Notes under the pieces: generated by a model
Databases searched by the model: none
Told to the model about the DNA's origin: nothing
The model's input: the letters and a program-made list of their open reading frames with translations, nothing else
Shown here: positions 17,523 through 24,518 of the stretch, piece after piece
How positions within the stretch are numbered: position 1 is the stretch's first letter
How the letters are laid out: each line of letters starts with the position of its first letter
Made by a program: the position numbers and the translations under genes
NCBI GenBank assembly: GCA_020621965.1
Contig: JAHRYV010000001.1
Coordinates: forward strand, 91,549-155,548
Direction: 5' to 3'
DNA from: Curvibacter sp.
Lineage (GTDB): Bacteria > Pseudomonadota > Gammaproteobacteria > Burkholderiales > Burkholderiaceae_C
Length of the DNA: 64,000 bases

Positions 17523-18890
17523 CTATATTGGCTTGAAAATCGTCGCCCCGGCTTCTCTCAGACGCCGATAGAACTCAACCGCATATCGATCAGTCATCCC
17601 GGCCACGAAGTCGCAGATCAGGCGTTTCTTGTCGTCTGTACTGAATAGCCTCTCATGTAGTCGCTGCAGATCATCAGGCAGTAGAAGATGACCTTCATCT
17701 GAATCTAGTGCATTAAAGATGGTCTTAACGACATCGTACCCGCGGTATTCAACCACTTTCAGTCTAGGTGACATGATCGTCAGTAAGAAGTTCAGATGCT
17801 TCAAAGACTCGATCTTTATTCGGATATCTCGTGCGACCTCTATCCTTGTAAAGCGGAGTTCACTCGCCGTTGGAACCATCGCCGAAACGCCACGCATAAA
17901 GCCACCGACCAACTTCGATGAGAACTCCGAACGCATTTTTCCGTCTGTCGCGATAAGTTTTGACTGCGTATACTTTTCCAGCGCATCGTCTGTAGTCCCA
18001 TCTAAGACCAAAACGTCCGTCACGGCGTTGAAGACTTCTTGATCCGTTACGTCAGGAACCTCCTTCGTGACCTTCTCTACTAACTTCTCGAACAGTGCTT
18101 TGTCCGCGATTCGCGCCAATAGCTGCATTGGGTGCGTAAAGCCGCCCTTCATCGCGTCTTCTAGGTCATATGTCGAATACGCGATATCGTCCGCGACATC
18201 CATAATCTGACATTCGATCGTCTTGAATTGGGTTCCCTTGCTGGGCTTCCCTACATGCGCCTTGATGTCGGCGACTAGGTTTTTTTCGGAGATGTAATAG
18301 CCTTTTTCTAGCGATGAACCCTTCCTTCTCTTCATCGTTATCGCGTTGTCGTATTTGAGAACGGCGGCCAGGCTGCGATAGGTCAGGTTCAGTCCAAGGC
18401 GCCGGTCAACACCAGACAATGAAATGCCGCAAATATCCTTGGCATCGTTGTCATGCTTCAGGACTTTTTTCTCGACCCTTGAGAGAATGCGCAAGGTCTG
18501 CGCATTGCCCTCAAAGCCCCCAAACGCCTTCATGCAGTCATCGAGAGCGTGCTCACCGTTATGACCAAACGGCGGATGGCCTAAGTCGTGAGCTAGTCCG
18601 GCAAACTCAACCAAGTCCAAGTCGATAGGAGACTCTGCGAAGGCTTGGTTTGTGGTGTTGATTTGCTGCGCGATGCCTTTGGCAATCTGTGCGACTTCGA
18701 GAGAGTGCGTCAGCCGATTACGAAAAAAATCTGACTCGTAGCCTGGGAAGAGCTGGGTCTTACCTTGCAGTCGTCGAAATGAAGGGGAATGCAGGAGTCG
18801 GCCAAAATCTCGCCGGAAAGCGGACCGCCCGACATCTGAATCTTCTTCCTCAGACTGAACTCGCTCGTAATCACTTGCGATGTAAAGCAT
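17523..18890 (-). CDS. dgt: Deoxyguanosinetriphosphate triphosphohydrolase (dGTPase, HD superfamily)
   Basis: 455 residues from MLYIASDYERVQSEEEDSD; the ATG follows a GGGAGG site and fits better than the frame's 9-residue extension. The family pattern is present: FRRDFGRLLHSPSFRRLQGKTQL, RNRLTHSLEVAQ (His62), the HD pair in LAHDLGHPPFGHNGEHA (H101, D102) and a later aspartate in MDVADDIAYSTYDLEDA. It cuts dGTP (or other dNTPs) to the nucleoside and triphosphate. Its codons are far more AT-rich than neighbours, suggesting recent transfer. Some dGTPases protect against phage by draining dNTPs; a housekeeping role is equally possible. Confidence 0.9.
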   Translation of the reverse strand: MLYIASDYERVQSEEEDSDVGRSAFRRDFGRLLHSPSFRRLQGKTQLFPGYESDFFRNRLTHSLEVAQIAKGIAQQINTTNQAFAESPIDLDLVEFAGLAHDLGHPPFGHNGEHALDDCMKAFGGFEGNAQTLRILSRVEKKVLKHDNDAKDICGISLSGVDRRLGLNLTYRSLAAVLKYDNAITMKRRKGSSLEKGYYISEKNLVADIKAHVGKPSKGTQFKTIECQIMDVADDIAYSTYDLEDAMKGGFTHPMQLLARIADKALFEKLVEKVTKEVPDVTDQEVFNAVTDVLVLDGTTDDALEKYTQSKLIATDGKMRSEFSSKLVGGFMRGVSAMVPTASELRFTRIEVARDIRIKIESLKHLNFLLTIMSPRLKVVEYRGYDVVKTIFNALDSDEGHLLLPDDLQRLHERLFSTDDKKRLICDFVAGMTDRYAVEFYRRLREAGATIFKPI

Positions 18891-18910
18891 CCCGCCTCCC
18901 TCAAAAGAAG

Positions 18911-18930
18911 AAGCCACCTCAAGGTGGCTT
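18911..18930. terminator. Hairpin between the 58-residue gene and dgt
   Basis: AAGCCACC paired with GGTGGCTT around a TCAA loop, a clean 8-bp stem. On the minus strand it is followed by CTTCTTTTG, a weak U-run, and then the dgt ribosome site. It may terminate the small gene or attenuate read-through into dgt. Confidence 0.6.
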
Positions 18931-18938
18931 TCTTGTGT

Positions 18939-19115
18939 TTATTTTTTTTCAGGCGGTTTGGCCTGCGTCTGCGTCTGCGTCTTCTGCGTTTGAGGTTCCG
19001 CTCTGGCGGCACTGGCTTGGGCAGATTTTGCGGCCATCATCCGATTGAAAAAACCTAGTTGGTCGTGAGCTGCGCGACGAGCTTCTGCAACGACCTGGAA
19101 ATCAGCTGCTTTCAT
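18939..19115 (-). CDS. Small hypothetical protein, 58 residues, upstream of dgt
   Basis: Begins MKAADFQVVAEARRAAHDQL and ends in a polar tail with a QT repeat (TQKTQTQTQ) and KPPEKK. A strong GGAGGAGA ribosome site precedes the ATG. The first 30 residues look like an amphipathic helix; no membrane span. It shares the AT-rich composition of dgt and is separated from it by a hairpin. I do not recognise a family. It could be a regulator or partner of the dGTPase, or simply cargo of the same transfer. Confidence 0.65.
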   Translation of the reverse strand: MKAADFQVVAEARRAAHDQLGFFNRMMAAKSAQASAARAEPQTQKTQTQTQAKPPEKK

Positions 19116-19159
19116 GTAGATCTCCTCCAGTGAACGAAACTCTGAAAATTATTGTATTA

Positions 19160-19182
19160 CCCAAATCAACCGTTGGTTTGGG
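19160..19182. repeat. Inverted repeat CCCAAA(T)CAAC / GTTG(G)TTTGGG
   Basis: 11-base arms around one base with a single T/G mismatch, within the AT-rich gap upstream of the 58-residue gene. It could be a terminator for the minus-strand gene ending at 19303 or an operator for the small gene. Confidence 0.5.
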
Positions 19183-19249
19183 ATTTTGCAGAAATCCCCT
19201 CTAGCTGGAAGGCCCCAGAAGCTGAATTGGGCGTTGGGGCCATGAATTC

Positions 19250-19304
19250 TGGTGGCTGGGGGCGAAATCGACCGCCGTTGCACGGATTTCGGGTCCGTTG
19301 CTCT
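19250..19304 (-). other. tRNA 3'-half-like fragment (possible attachment-site remnant)
   Basis: Read on the minus strand, this stretch has AGAGCAACGGA, a 5-bp anticodon-type stem (ACGGA/TCCGT) with a 7-base loop, a GGCG...CGCC T-arm-like hairpin and a terminal GCCACCA. No 5' half with a matching acceptor arm is present, loop position 33 is C and the T-loop is poor, so it cannot be a working tRNA. It sits at the edge of the AT-rich patch. Resemblance could be chance. Confidence 0.3.
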
Positions 19305-19587
19305 ATTGAGACAACGGCCGATAGACCCACACCTGTGCACCCTCCAGCTTCGCCAGCGGCGTCGGCCCCACGGCTTTGAACGCCAGGCTCACCAGATACG
19401 CCTCGGGCTTAAGCCCCGTCCTCGTCTTCGCTATAGCGCGTGGCATGCTCTCGGGTCGCTGGAGCCGATCGACCAGTTCATGGCCAGACCATGCAACCCG
19501 CCAGATCTCGCCGCGCTCCACCTGCGCCCAGGAACAGCGGCGCGCACACAGCCAAGCCCGCGGCAAGCTCCATTCGGAGCCGCGCAC
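19303..19587 (-). CDS. Hypothetical protein downstream of parB
   Basis: 94 residues from a GTG start (MRGSEWSLPRAW), with codon choice like the neighbours and a hydrophobic C-terminal segment (EAYLVSLAFKAVGPTPLAKL). The frame stays open up to the parB stop, so the true start may lie upstream or a frameshift may have removed it, as happened in parB. The ribosome site is weak. I do not recognise a family. It ends exactly where the tRNA-like fragment begins. Low certainty that it is a gene. Confidence 0.45.
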   Translation of the reverse strand: MRGSEWSLPRAWLCARRCSWAQVERGEIWRVAWSGHELVDRLQRPESMPRAIAKTRTGLKPEAYLVSLAFKAVGPTPLAKLEGAQVWVYRPLSQ

Positions 19588-19677
19588 GTCGGTCAGCGTA
19601 CAGGGCTGGCGCGTGGCCGTGATGCCGGCGCAAGCCAGGACAGTCGGGCCGGCGGATTCATGCGGCCCGCCCTGCCC

Positions 19678-20615
19678 TCAATTGCCGCCCGTGCGGCGCA
19701 GCCGGTCGATCAGACCGTTGAGCTCGTCGAGCGAGCCGAACTGGATGCAGAGCTCGCCCATCTCTTCCACCCGGCCGTGGCGCTTGACGCGTTTTTTCAC
19801 GCGCACTTCCACCTCGGCGGTGAGCAGATCGGACAGCTCTTCTTCCACACGCTTCAAGTCGCGCGACTTTTCCTTGCCGGGTTTTTGCGGCGTGAGCGAG
19901 AACTCGGCACCGAGTTTCTTGACCAGGTTCTCGGCCTCGCGCACCGACATCTTCTTGGCGGTGATCTGGTTGGCGGCGGTGATCTGGGTGGCGCGGTCCA
20001 GCGAGCAGCGCGCGCGCGTGGCCCATGTCGATGTCACGGCCATCAGCAGGGTCTGCACCGGCTCGCCAGATTCAGCAGACGTAGCAGGTTGGAGGCGGCG
20101 CTGCGCGAGCGGCCCACGGTTTGCGCGGCCTGTTCGTGCGTAAGGCCGAATTCACGGATCAGACGCTGCAGGCCCTGCGCCTCTTCCAGCGGATTCAGGT
20201 CTTCACGCTGGATGTTCTCGATGAGCGCCATGGCGGCGGCGGCCTCGTTGGGCACGTCGCGTACCAACACCGGCACGCTGTCCAGGCCGGCCAGTCTGGC
20301 GGCACGGAAACGGCGCTCACCGGCAATGATCTCGTGCTTGCCGGCGTTGGGGCCGTCGGTGAGCTTGCGCACCAGGATCGGTTGCATGATGCCCTGGGCC
20401 TTGATGGACTCGGCGAGTTCATACAAGGCGCCTTCGTCCATGCGGGTGCGCGGCTGGTACATGCCAGCCACCATCTCGTCGAGCTTGAGGCTGCCGGTGC
20501 CCTGGCTTTCACGGGCCTCGCTCATGGCGGCGGTTTCGGCACGGGTGTCGTCGACCTTGGGGCCCAGCAGGGCTTCGAGTCCGCGGCCGAGGCCCTTGGG
20601 TTTCTTGGTGACCAT
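19678..20615 (-). pseudogene. parB: Chromosome partitioning protein ParB, frame broken by clustered deletions
   Basis: The first frame (20615-20043) holds the normal N terminus (VTKKPKGLGRGLEALLG), the arginine patch GERRFRAA and the HTH region HEQAAQTVGRSRSAASNLLRLLNLA. The frame then breaks. The C-terminal part continues in another frame (DRATQITAANQITAKKMSVREAENLVKK to RLRRTGGN). Between about 20010 and 20070 three deletions explain it: one G near LNLA-EPVQ, one G near LMA-GDID, and about two bases near LLA-LDRA. ParB binds parS sites nearby and spreads with CTP; without repair this protein would be truncated. Sequencing error is likely, since parA and parS are intact. Confidence 0.85.
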
Positions 20616-20630
20616 ATCGCTGCTCTCTGT

Positions 20631-21206
20631 TTATGCGTGGGTAGTCTGTACTTGGCGCGCCGTCGGCGGCAGGGCCATCAGGCGCTGCAGCAGGGCGTGG
20701 CCCTGGGGCCAGTCGCCCAGGCCCGAGTCGGCGTTGAGGTGGCCGGCCGGGCCAGCGTCCACCAGCTCCGCGCCCCAGTCCTGCGCCAGGCCCGTGGCCA
20801 GGTCGTAGGGGCAGCGCGGATCGTTGCGACTGGCGACCAGGGTGCTGGGGAAAGGCAGGCGCTTGCGCTCGATCGGCCACCAGCTCGGCAGCACGGCACG
20901 GGTTTCATCGCGCGCCACGTCACCGGGCGCCACCAGCAGCGCGCCCTTGACGCGGTGCACGTTGCGCGAGTGCGCGGCCCAGGCCGCGACCAGGATGACA
21001 CCCAGGCTGTGTGCCACCAGCACGGCCGGCTCGGGGCACAGCAGCACGGCTTCTTCCAGCTGCATCTGCCAGTCGCCGCGCAGGGGACGCTCCCAGTCGT
21101 GCTGCTGCACGCGCGTGTAGCCGTGCGCCATCTCCCAGCGGCTCTGCCAATGGGCCGGGCCGGAGTTGTGCCAGCCCGGCAGGATGAGGACGCTTGAGGG
21201 ATGCAT
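20631..21206 (-). CDS. RBBP9/YdeN-family alpha/beta hydrolase
   Basis: 191 residues from MHPSSVLILPGWHNSGPAHWQSRW, the diagnostic RBBP9/YdeN start. Nucleophile elbow AHSLGVI (serine), acid in ASRNDPRCPYD, histidine in GHLNADSGLGDWPQG. Small serine hydrolase of unknown physiological substrate. It lies between parA and parB, all on the same strand; such a hydrolase is often found in this place in related betaproteobacteria, but no link to partition is known to me. Confidence 0.88.
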   Translation of the reverse strand: MHPSSVLILPGWHNSGPAHWQSRWEMAHGYTRVQQHDWERPLRGDWQMQLEEAVLLCPEPAVLVAHSLGVILVAAWAAHSRNVHRVKGALLVAPGDVARDETRAVLPSWWPIERKRLPFPSTLVASRNDPRCPYDLATGLAQDWGAELVDAGPAGHLNADSGLGDWPQGHALLQRLMALPPTARQVQTTHA

Positions 21207-21241
21207 GCTATTGTTTTTGTAGCTTACGGCGAACCGATGGA

Positions 21242-22027
21242 TCACATCTTCTGGATGCGCTCCACCATTTCCTGCGCGAAGCTCACGAAGGACTGCGCGC
21301 CCTTGGAACCCGGGTCGAACACCACCCCGGGCACGCCATAGCTCGGCGCTTCGGCCAGGCGGACGTTGCGCGGGATGACGGCGTCGAATACCTTGTCGCC
21401 GAAGTGGGCCTTGAGCTGATCGCTCACCTGGGCCTGCAGGGTGATGCGCGGGTCGAACATGACACGCAGCAGGCCGATGATCTGGAGGTCGGGGTTCAGG
21501 TTGGCGTGCACCTGCTTGATGGTGTTGACCAGATCGGTCAGGCCTTCGAGCGCGAAGTACTCGCACTGCATAGGCACGATGACACCGTGCGCACTGCACA
21601 GGCCGTTGAGGGTGAGCATCGAAAGCGACGGCGGGCAGTCGATCAGCACGAAGTCGTATTCGCTGTCGACCTGGGCCAGGGCCTGCTTGAGGCGCTTTTC
21701 GCGCCGCTCCACGTCGACCAGTTCCACCTCGGCGCCCGCGAGTTCGCGGTTGGCACCCAGGATGTCGTAGCCGCAGCCGCCTTCGATGAGCTTTTCGCTT
21801 TTCACCCGCGCTTCGGCGATGGAGGCGGATTCCAGCAGCACGTCGTAGAGGCTGAGCTTGAGCTGCCGCTTGTCCACCCCCGAACCCATGGTGGCATTGC
21901 CCTGCGGGTCCAGGTCCACCATCAGCACCCGCTGCCCCACCTTGGCCAGGCCGGCGGCCAGGTTGACGGTGGTGGTGGTCTTGCCGACGCCGCCCTTCTG
22001 GTTGGCAATGCAGAAAATTTTCGCCAT
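21242..22027 (-). CDS. parA: Chromosome partitioning ATPase ParA
   Basis: 261 residues from MAKIFCIANQKGGVGKTTTTVNL; the deviant Walker A (KGGVGKTT), the second motif DLDPQGNATMGSGV and Walker B-like YDFVLIDCPPSLSML are complete. ParA binds DNA as an ATP dimer and, with ParB and parS, moves replicated origins apart. Length is usual for chromosomal ParA (Soj). The long frame upstream is a shadow of the LysE gene. Four parS sites lie 0.8-2.5 kb upstream. Confidence 0.95.
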   Translation of the reverse strand: MAKIFCIANQKGGVGKTTTTVNLAAGLAKVGQRVLMVDLDPQGNATMGSGVDKRQLKLSLYDVLLESASIAEARVKSEKLIEGGCGYDILGANRELAGAEVELVDVERREKRLKQALAQVDSEYDFVLIDCPPSLSMLTLNGLCSAHGVIVPMQCEYFALEGLTDLVNTIKQVHANLNPDLQIIGLLRVMFDPRITLQAQVSDQLKAHFGDKVFDAVIPRNVRLAEAPSYGVPGVVFDPGSKGAQSFVSFAQEMVERIQKM

Positions 22028-22062
22028 CGAGTCGTCCCTTATAGATATGTAGTCAGTCGAGA

Positions 22063-22677
22063 TCAGCGGGTGAAAGCAAGACGCAGGCCGAAGCCGATCA
22101 GGCAGAGGCCGGCAATTTTCTGCAGCACCCGTCCGACCAGGGGATTGGCGCGCAAGTGGCCGGCCAGGTGGTGCGTGAGCAAGGTCATGCCCAGCCCGTA
22201 GAGAAAAGTCAGGAACGCAATCGTCACGGCCATGAAGCCGAAAGTGAGCAAGCCCTGGTGCGTGGCCGGATCGACGAAGAGCGGAAAGAAGGCCAGGTAG
22301 AACATGATGGCCTTGGGGTTGAGCAGGGTGATGAGCATGGCCTGCTTCAGGTAATGGCCGGTCCTGATCTGGAGTACGGGTGCGGCACCGGGTTTGGCCA
22401 GCAACATCATGAGGCCCAGCCAAGCCAGGTAGGCGGCCCCGCCCCACTGCAGGGCGTTGAAGGCCGCTGGGTAGGCCAGCAGCAGCGCGGCCACGCCAGC
22501 GACCGCGGCCCACATCAAGACTTGGTCGCCCAGTATGACACCCAGGGTGGCGGCCAAGCCACCGCGCACCCCGCCCTTGCTGGTGGAGGTGATCAGCGCC
22601 AGATTGCCGGGGCCAGGAATCAGCAGAAAAATGATGACGGTGACGACGAAAGCGCCGTAGTCGGCTACGCCAAACAT
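22063..22677 (-). CDS. LysE/RhtB-family amino-acid exporter
   Basis: 204 residues, six predicted membrane helices. The family start motif FLLIPGPGNLALITSTSKGG and central TLLNPKAIMFYLAFFPLFVDP are both clear. Such proteins export amino acids such as threonine, homoserine or leucine; the substrate here is not determined. It stands between parA and rsmG on the same strand, a gene order common in Comamonadaceae (knowledge of the group). A parS site is 100 bases upstream of its start. Confidence 0.9.
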   Translation of the reverse strand: MFGVADYGAFVVTVIIFLLIPGPGNLALITSTSKGGVRGGLAATLGVILGDQVLMWAAVAGVAALLLAYPAAFNALQWGGAAYLAWLGLMMLLAKPGAAPVLQIRTGHYLKQAMLITLLNPKAIMFYLAFFPLFVDPATHQGLLTFGFMAVTIAFLTFLYGLGMTLLTHHLAGHLRANPLVGRVLQKIAGLCLIGFGLRLAFTR

Positions 22678-22778
22678 GGGGGATTGGGGTCTTGAGTGGG
22701 GCTTGGAGGAAGGGTTGAGTGTACGGCAGCTTTTCTGGCGTTCTGGGCGGCGGGACTGCTGGTTTGCCCGGGTTTGGG

Positions 22779-22794
22779 TGTTTCACGTGAAACA
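22779..22794. promoter_or_regulatory. parS site 1 (perfect TGTTTCACGTGAAACA)
   Basis: Exact match to the conserved bacterial 16-bp parS palindrome, in the gap upstream of the LysE gene. ParB loads here and spreads. Confidence 0.95.
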
Positions 22795-22861
22795 AACCTC
22801 TTCGTTTTTCGCCTGGATCTTTCCCTGCGGGAGGCATTTGTTTCCCCCCACTCTCTCCCCC

Positions 22862-23001
22862 CGCCCTCTCTCGCCCCGCCGGGCGAGAGAGGGGGCCTGG
22901 ATTTGGTGGTTGGCGTCTTGGCTACGCTTCTATGAGGCGGGGCGTCGCCACTGCCTTTGGCCCGCCCGGATTCCTAGGTTGCGGTCGTAGTCAACGGCGC
23001 C
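22862..23001. repeat. Left arm of a large imperfect inverted repeat
   Basis: Starts with a perfect 13-bp hairpin (CCCTCTCTCGCCC / GGGCGAGAGAGGG, 22864-22893) and continues through GGCTACGCTTCTA (22920-22932) to GCGGTCGTAGT (22981-22991). Each block recurs in inverted order in the right arm, with moderate divergence between. This arm and the next account for most of the 650-bp gap between the LysE gene and rsmG. Confidence 0.7.
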
Positions 23002-23022
23002 GAAGTAGTTAGCCACTAACGA

Positions 23023-23041
23023 GGGTTGGCTTCGCCAACCC
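23023..23041. repeat. Small hairpin GGGTTGGC-TTC-GCCAACCC inside the inverted-repeat element
   Basis: Perfect 8-bp stem with a 3-base loop. It lies between the two arms of the element. No U-run follows, so it is unlikely to be an ordinary terminator. Confidence 0.6.
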
Positions 23042-23126
23042 ACCGTTTGCGAAACCGGAGATCCGGAAACCCGCCCCCTCTCTCTCGTCGCTGGCGCGCA
23101 GCTGCCAGCCGGTGCCGCACCGACCC

Positions 23127-23266
23127 AGCGCCATTAACTACGACCGCTTCCGGGAAATGTGGGGGTTCAAACCACGGCGGCGACCTCGCCCCGGTAGAAG
23201 CGTAGCCGGTGCGCAATTCCAAAATCGGGCTCCCCCTTCCCGCCCCGGCGGGGGTGGGAAGGGGGT
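23127..23266. repeat. Right arm of the large imperfect inverted repeat
   Basis: Reverse complement of the left arm: ACTACGACCGC (23137-23147), TAGAAGCGTAGCC (23195-23207) and a terminal hairpin with CCCCCTTCCC/GGGAAGGGGG stem (23232-23265). The two hairpins differ in sequence but have the same place, which argues for compensating change. No coding signal is seen in it. Confidence 0.7.
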
Positions 23267-23327
23267 GAGGGGGGATAGGGGGGGGAAGAAGAAGCGCCGG
23301 CGCAGCCAGAAACTTCGAGGAAAGAAG

Positions 23328-23996
23328 CTAGGCCGAAGCAGAAAGCCTCATCCAAACAATGCAGCGCTCAGCCCCAAGCCCTGGAACAGAAAGCTGTTCC
23401 ACGTGAAACACTTCAACCCCGGCCGGGAGCGCCGCCAGCTCCTCCGCCGGCCGCTTGCCCTTCATCGCCAGCCAGATCCCCGCCGGCGCCAGGGCCTCCC
23501 GGGACCAGTGGGTGAAGTCCCCCAGGGAGGCAAAAGCCCGGGAACAGACGACGTCGTAGTGGTCATCCAGGTTCTCCACCCGCGCGTGCAGACCCTTGAG
23601 GTTGGGCAGCTTCAGGGTCAGGGCCGCCTGCTGAATGAAGGTGGCTTTCTTGGCCACCGTGTCCACGCAACTCACGGCCACCTCCGGGCAGCAGATGGCG
23701 ATGACCACACCCGGCAGGCCGGCACCGGAACCGACGTCGAGCAACCGGAAGCCCAACCCGGCCGCCGGCTGGCGACCGGCCAGCTGTTGTTGTAGCGGCC
23801 GGATCACGGCCAGGCTGTCGAGCAGGTGGTGGGTCAGCATCTCGGCCGGATCGCGCACGGCCGTCAGGTTGTAGACCTTGGTCCATTTCTGGATCAGGGC
23901 CAGGTAGTCCAGCAGCTGGGTGAGCTGGTGCTCGGACAAGACCAGGCCGAGCTCGGCCACCCCGCTTTTCAGGGTCTCTTTCAATTCCAGGTTCAT
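23328..23996 (-). CDS. rsmG: 16S rRNA (guanine527-N7) methyltransferase RsmG
   Basis: 222 residues. The N-terminal [31 protein letters not shown] and SAM site [17 protein letters not shown] are the RsmG signatures; then [15 protein letters not shown] and [12 protein letters not shown]. It methylates G527 of 16S rRNA in the small subunit. It follows mnmG with an ATGA overlap, the usual gidA-gidB pair. A near-perfect parS site sits inside its 3' end and is translated as VFHVEQL. Confidence 0.94.
   Translation of the reverse strand: MNLELKETLKSGVAELGLVLSEHQLTQLLDYLALIQKWTKVYNLTAVRDPAEMLTHHLLDSLAVIRPLQQQLAGRQPAAGLGFRLLDVGSGAGLPGVVIAICCPEVAVSCVDTVAKKATFIQQAALTLKLPNLKGLHARVENLDDHYDVVCSRAFASLGDFTHWSREALAPAGIWLAMKGKRPAEELAALPAGVEVFHVEQLSVPGLGAERCIVWMRLSASA
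23395..23410. promoter_or_regulatory. parS site 2 (15/16), inside rsmG
   Basis: TGTTCCACGTGAAACA differs from the consensus at one base (T to C). It lies within the coding 3' end of rsmG, so it is kept despite coding constraint. Confidence 0.85.
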
Positions 23997-24313
23997 GCGG
24001 CCTTGGCCTCTTCGGTCTTGGCGAAGCCGCGGAAGCCGCCCTTTTTCAGGTGGATCAGCAGCAGCGAAATGCTGGCCGGGGTGATGCCGGAGATGCGCGA
24101 AGCCTGGCCCAGGGTTTCCGGGCGGTGCTTCTGCAGCTTCTGCCGGGCTTCGATGGACAGGGCCGTGACGGCCATGTAGTCCAGGTCGGCCGGGAGCTTG
24201 AGGCCTTCGTAGTAGGAGGCCCGTTCCACTTCGTCCTTCTGGCGGTCGATGTAGCCGGAATACTTGGCGGCGATCTCGATCTGCTCGACCACCGGGGCGG
24301 CCAGCTCGCCCAG

Positions 24314-24329
24314 TGTTTCACGTGAAACA
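24314..24329. promoter_or_regulatory. parS site 3 (perfect), inside mnmG
   Basis: Exact TGTTTCACGTGAAACA within the C-terminal coding part of mnmG, where it reads DVSRETLG. Confidence 0.93.
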
Positions 24330-24502
24330 TCGGGGTTGCCGTACTTGCCGCCATCCAGGGACATCAGGCCGGCGTAGCTCACATCGGGCCGGCGCAGCAG
24401 GTCGAACAAGTTGTACTCGCGCTCGATGCTGGTGCCCAGCACCCGCTCGGCTTCGGCCGCGGCCAGGATGCTCGGGTTGACCCAGGTGGCTTTGAGGCGT
24501 TC

Positions 24503-24518
24503 GGTTTCACGTGAAACA
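24503..24518. promoter_or_regulatory. parS site 4 (15/16), inside mnmG
   Basis: GGTTTCACGTGAAACA, one mismatch at the outer base, 174 bases from site 3. In MnmG it reads AVSRETER. Confidence 0.85.

Noticed and set aside
19149..19340. 63-residue minus-strand frame over the tRNA-like region
   Set aside because: Arises from a non-coding, tRNA-like and hairpin-rich stretch; no ribosome site and no family.
23016..23222. 68-residue minus-strand frame in the inverted-repeat element
   Set aside because: It lies across the repeat arms, has no ribosome site and is explained by repeat structure.
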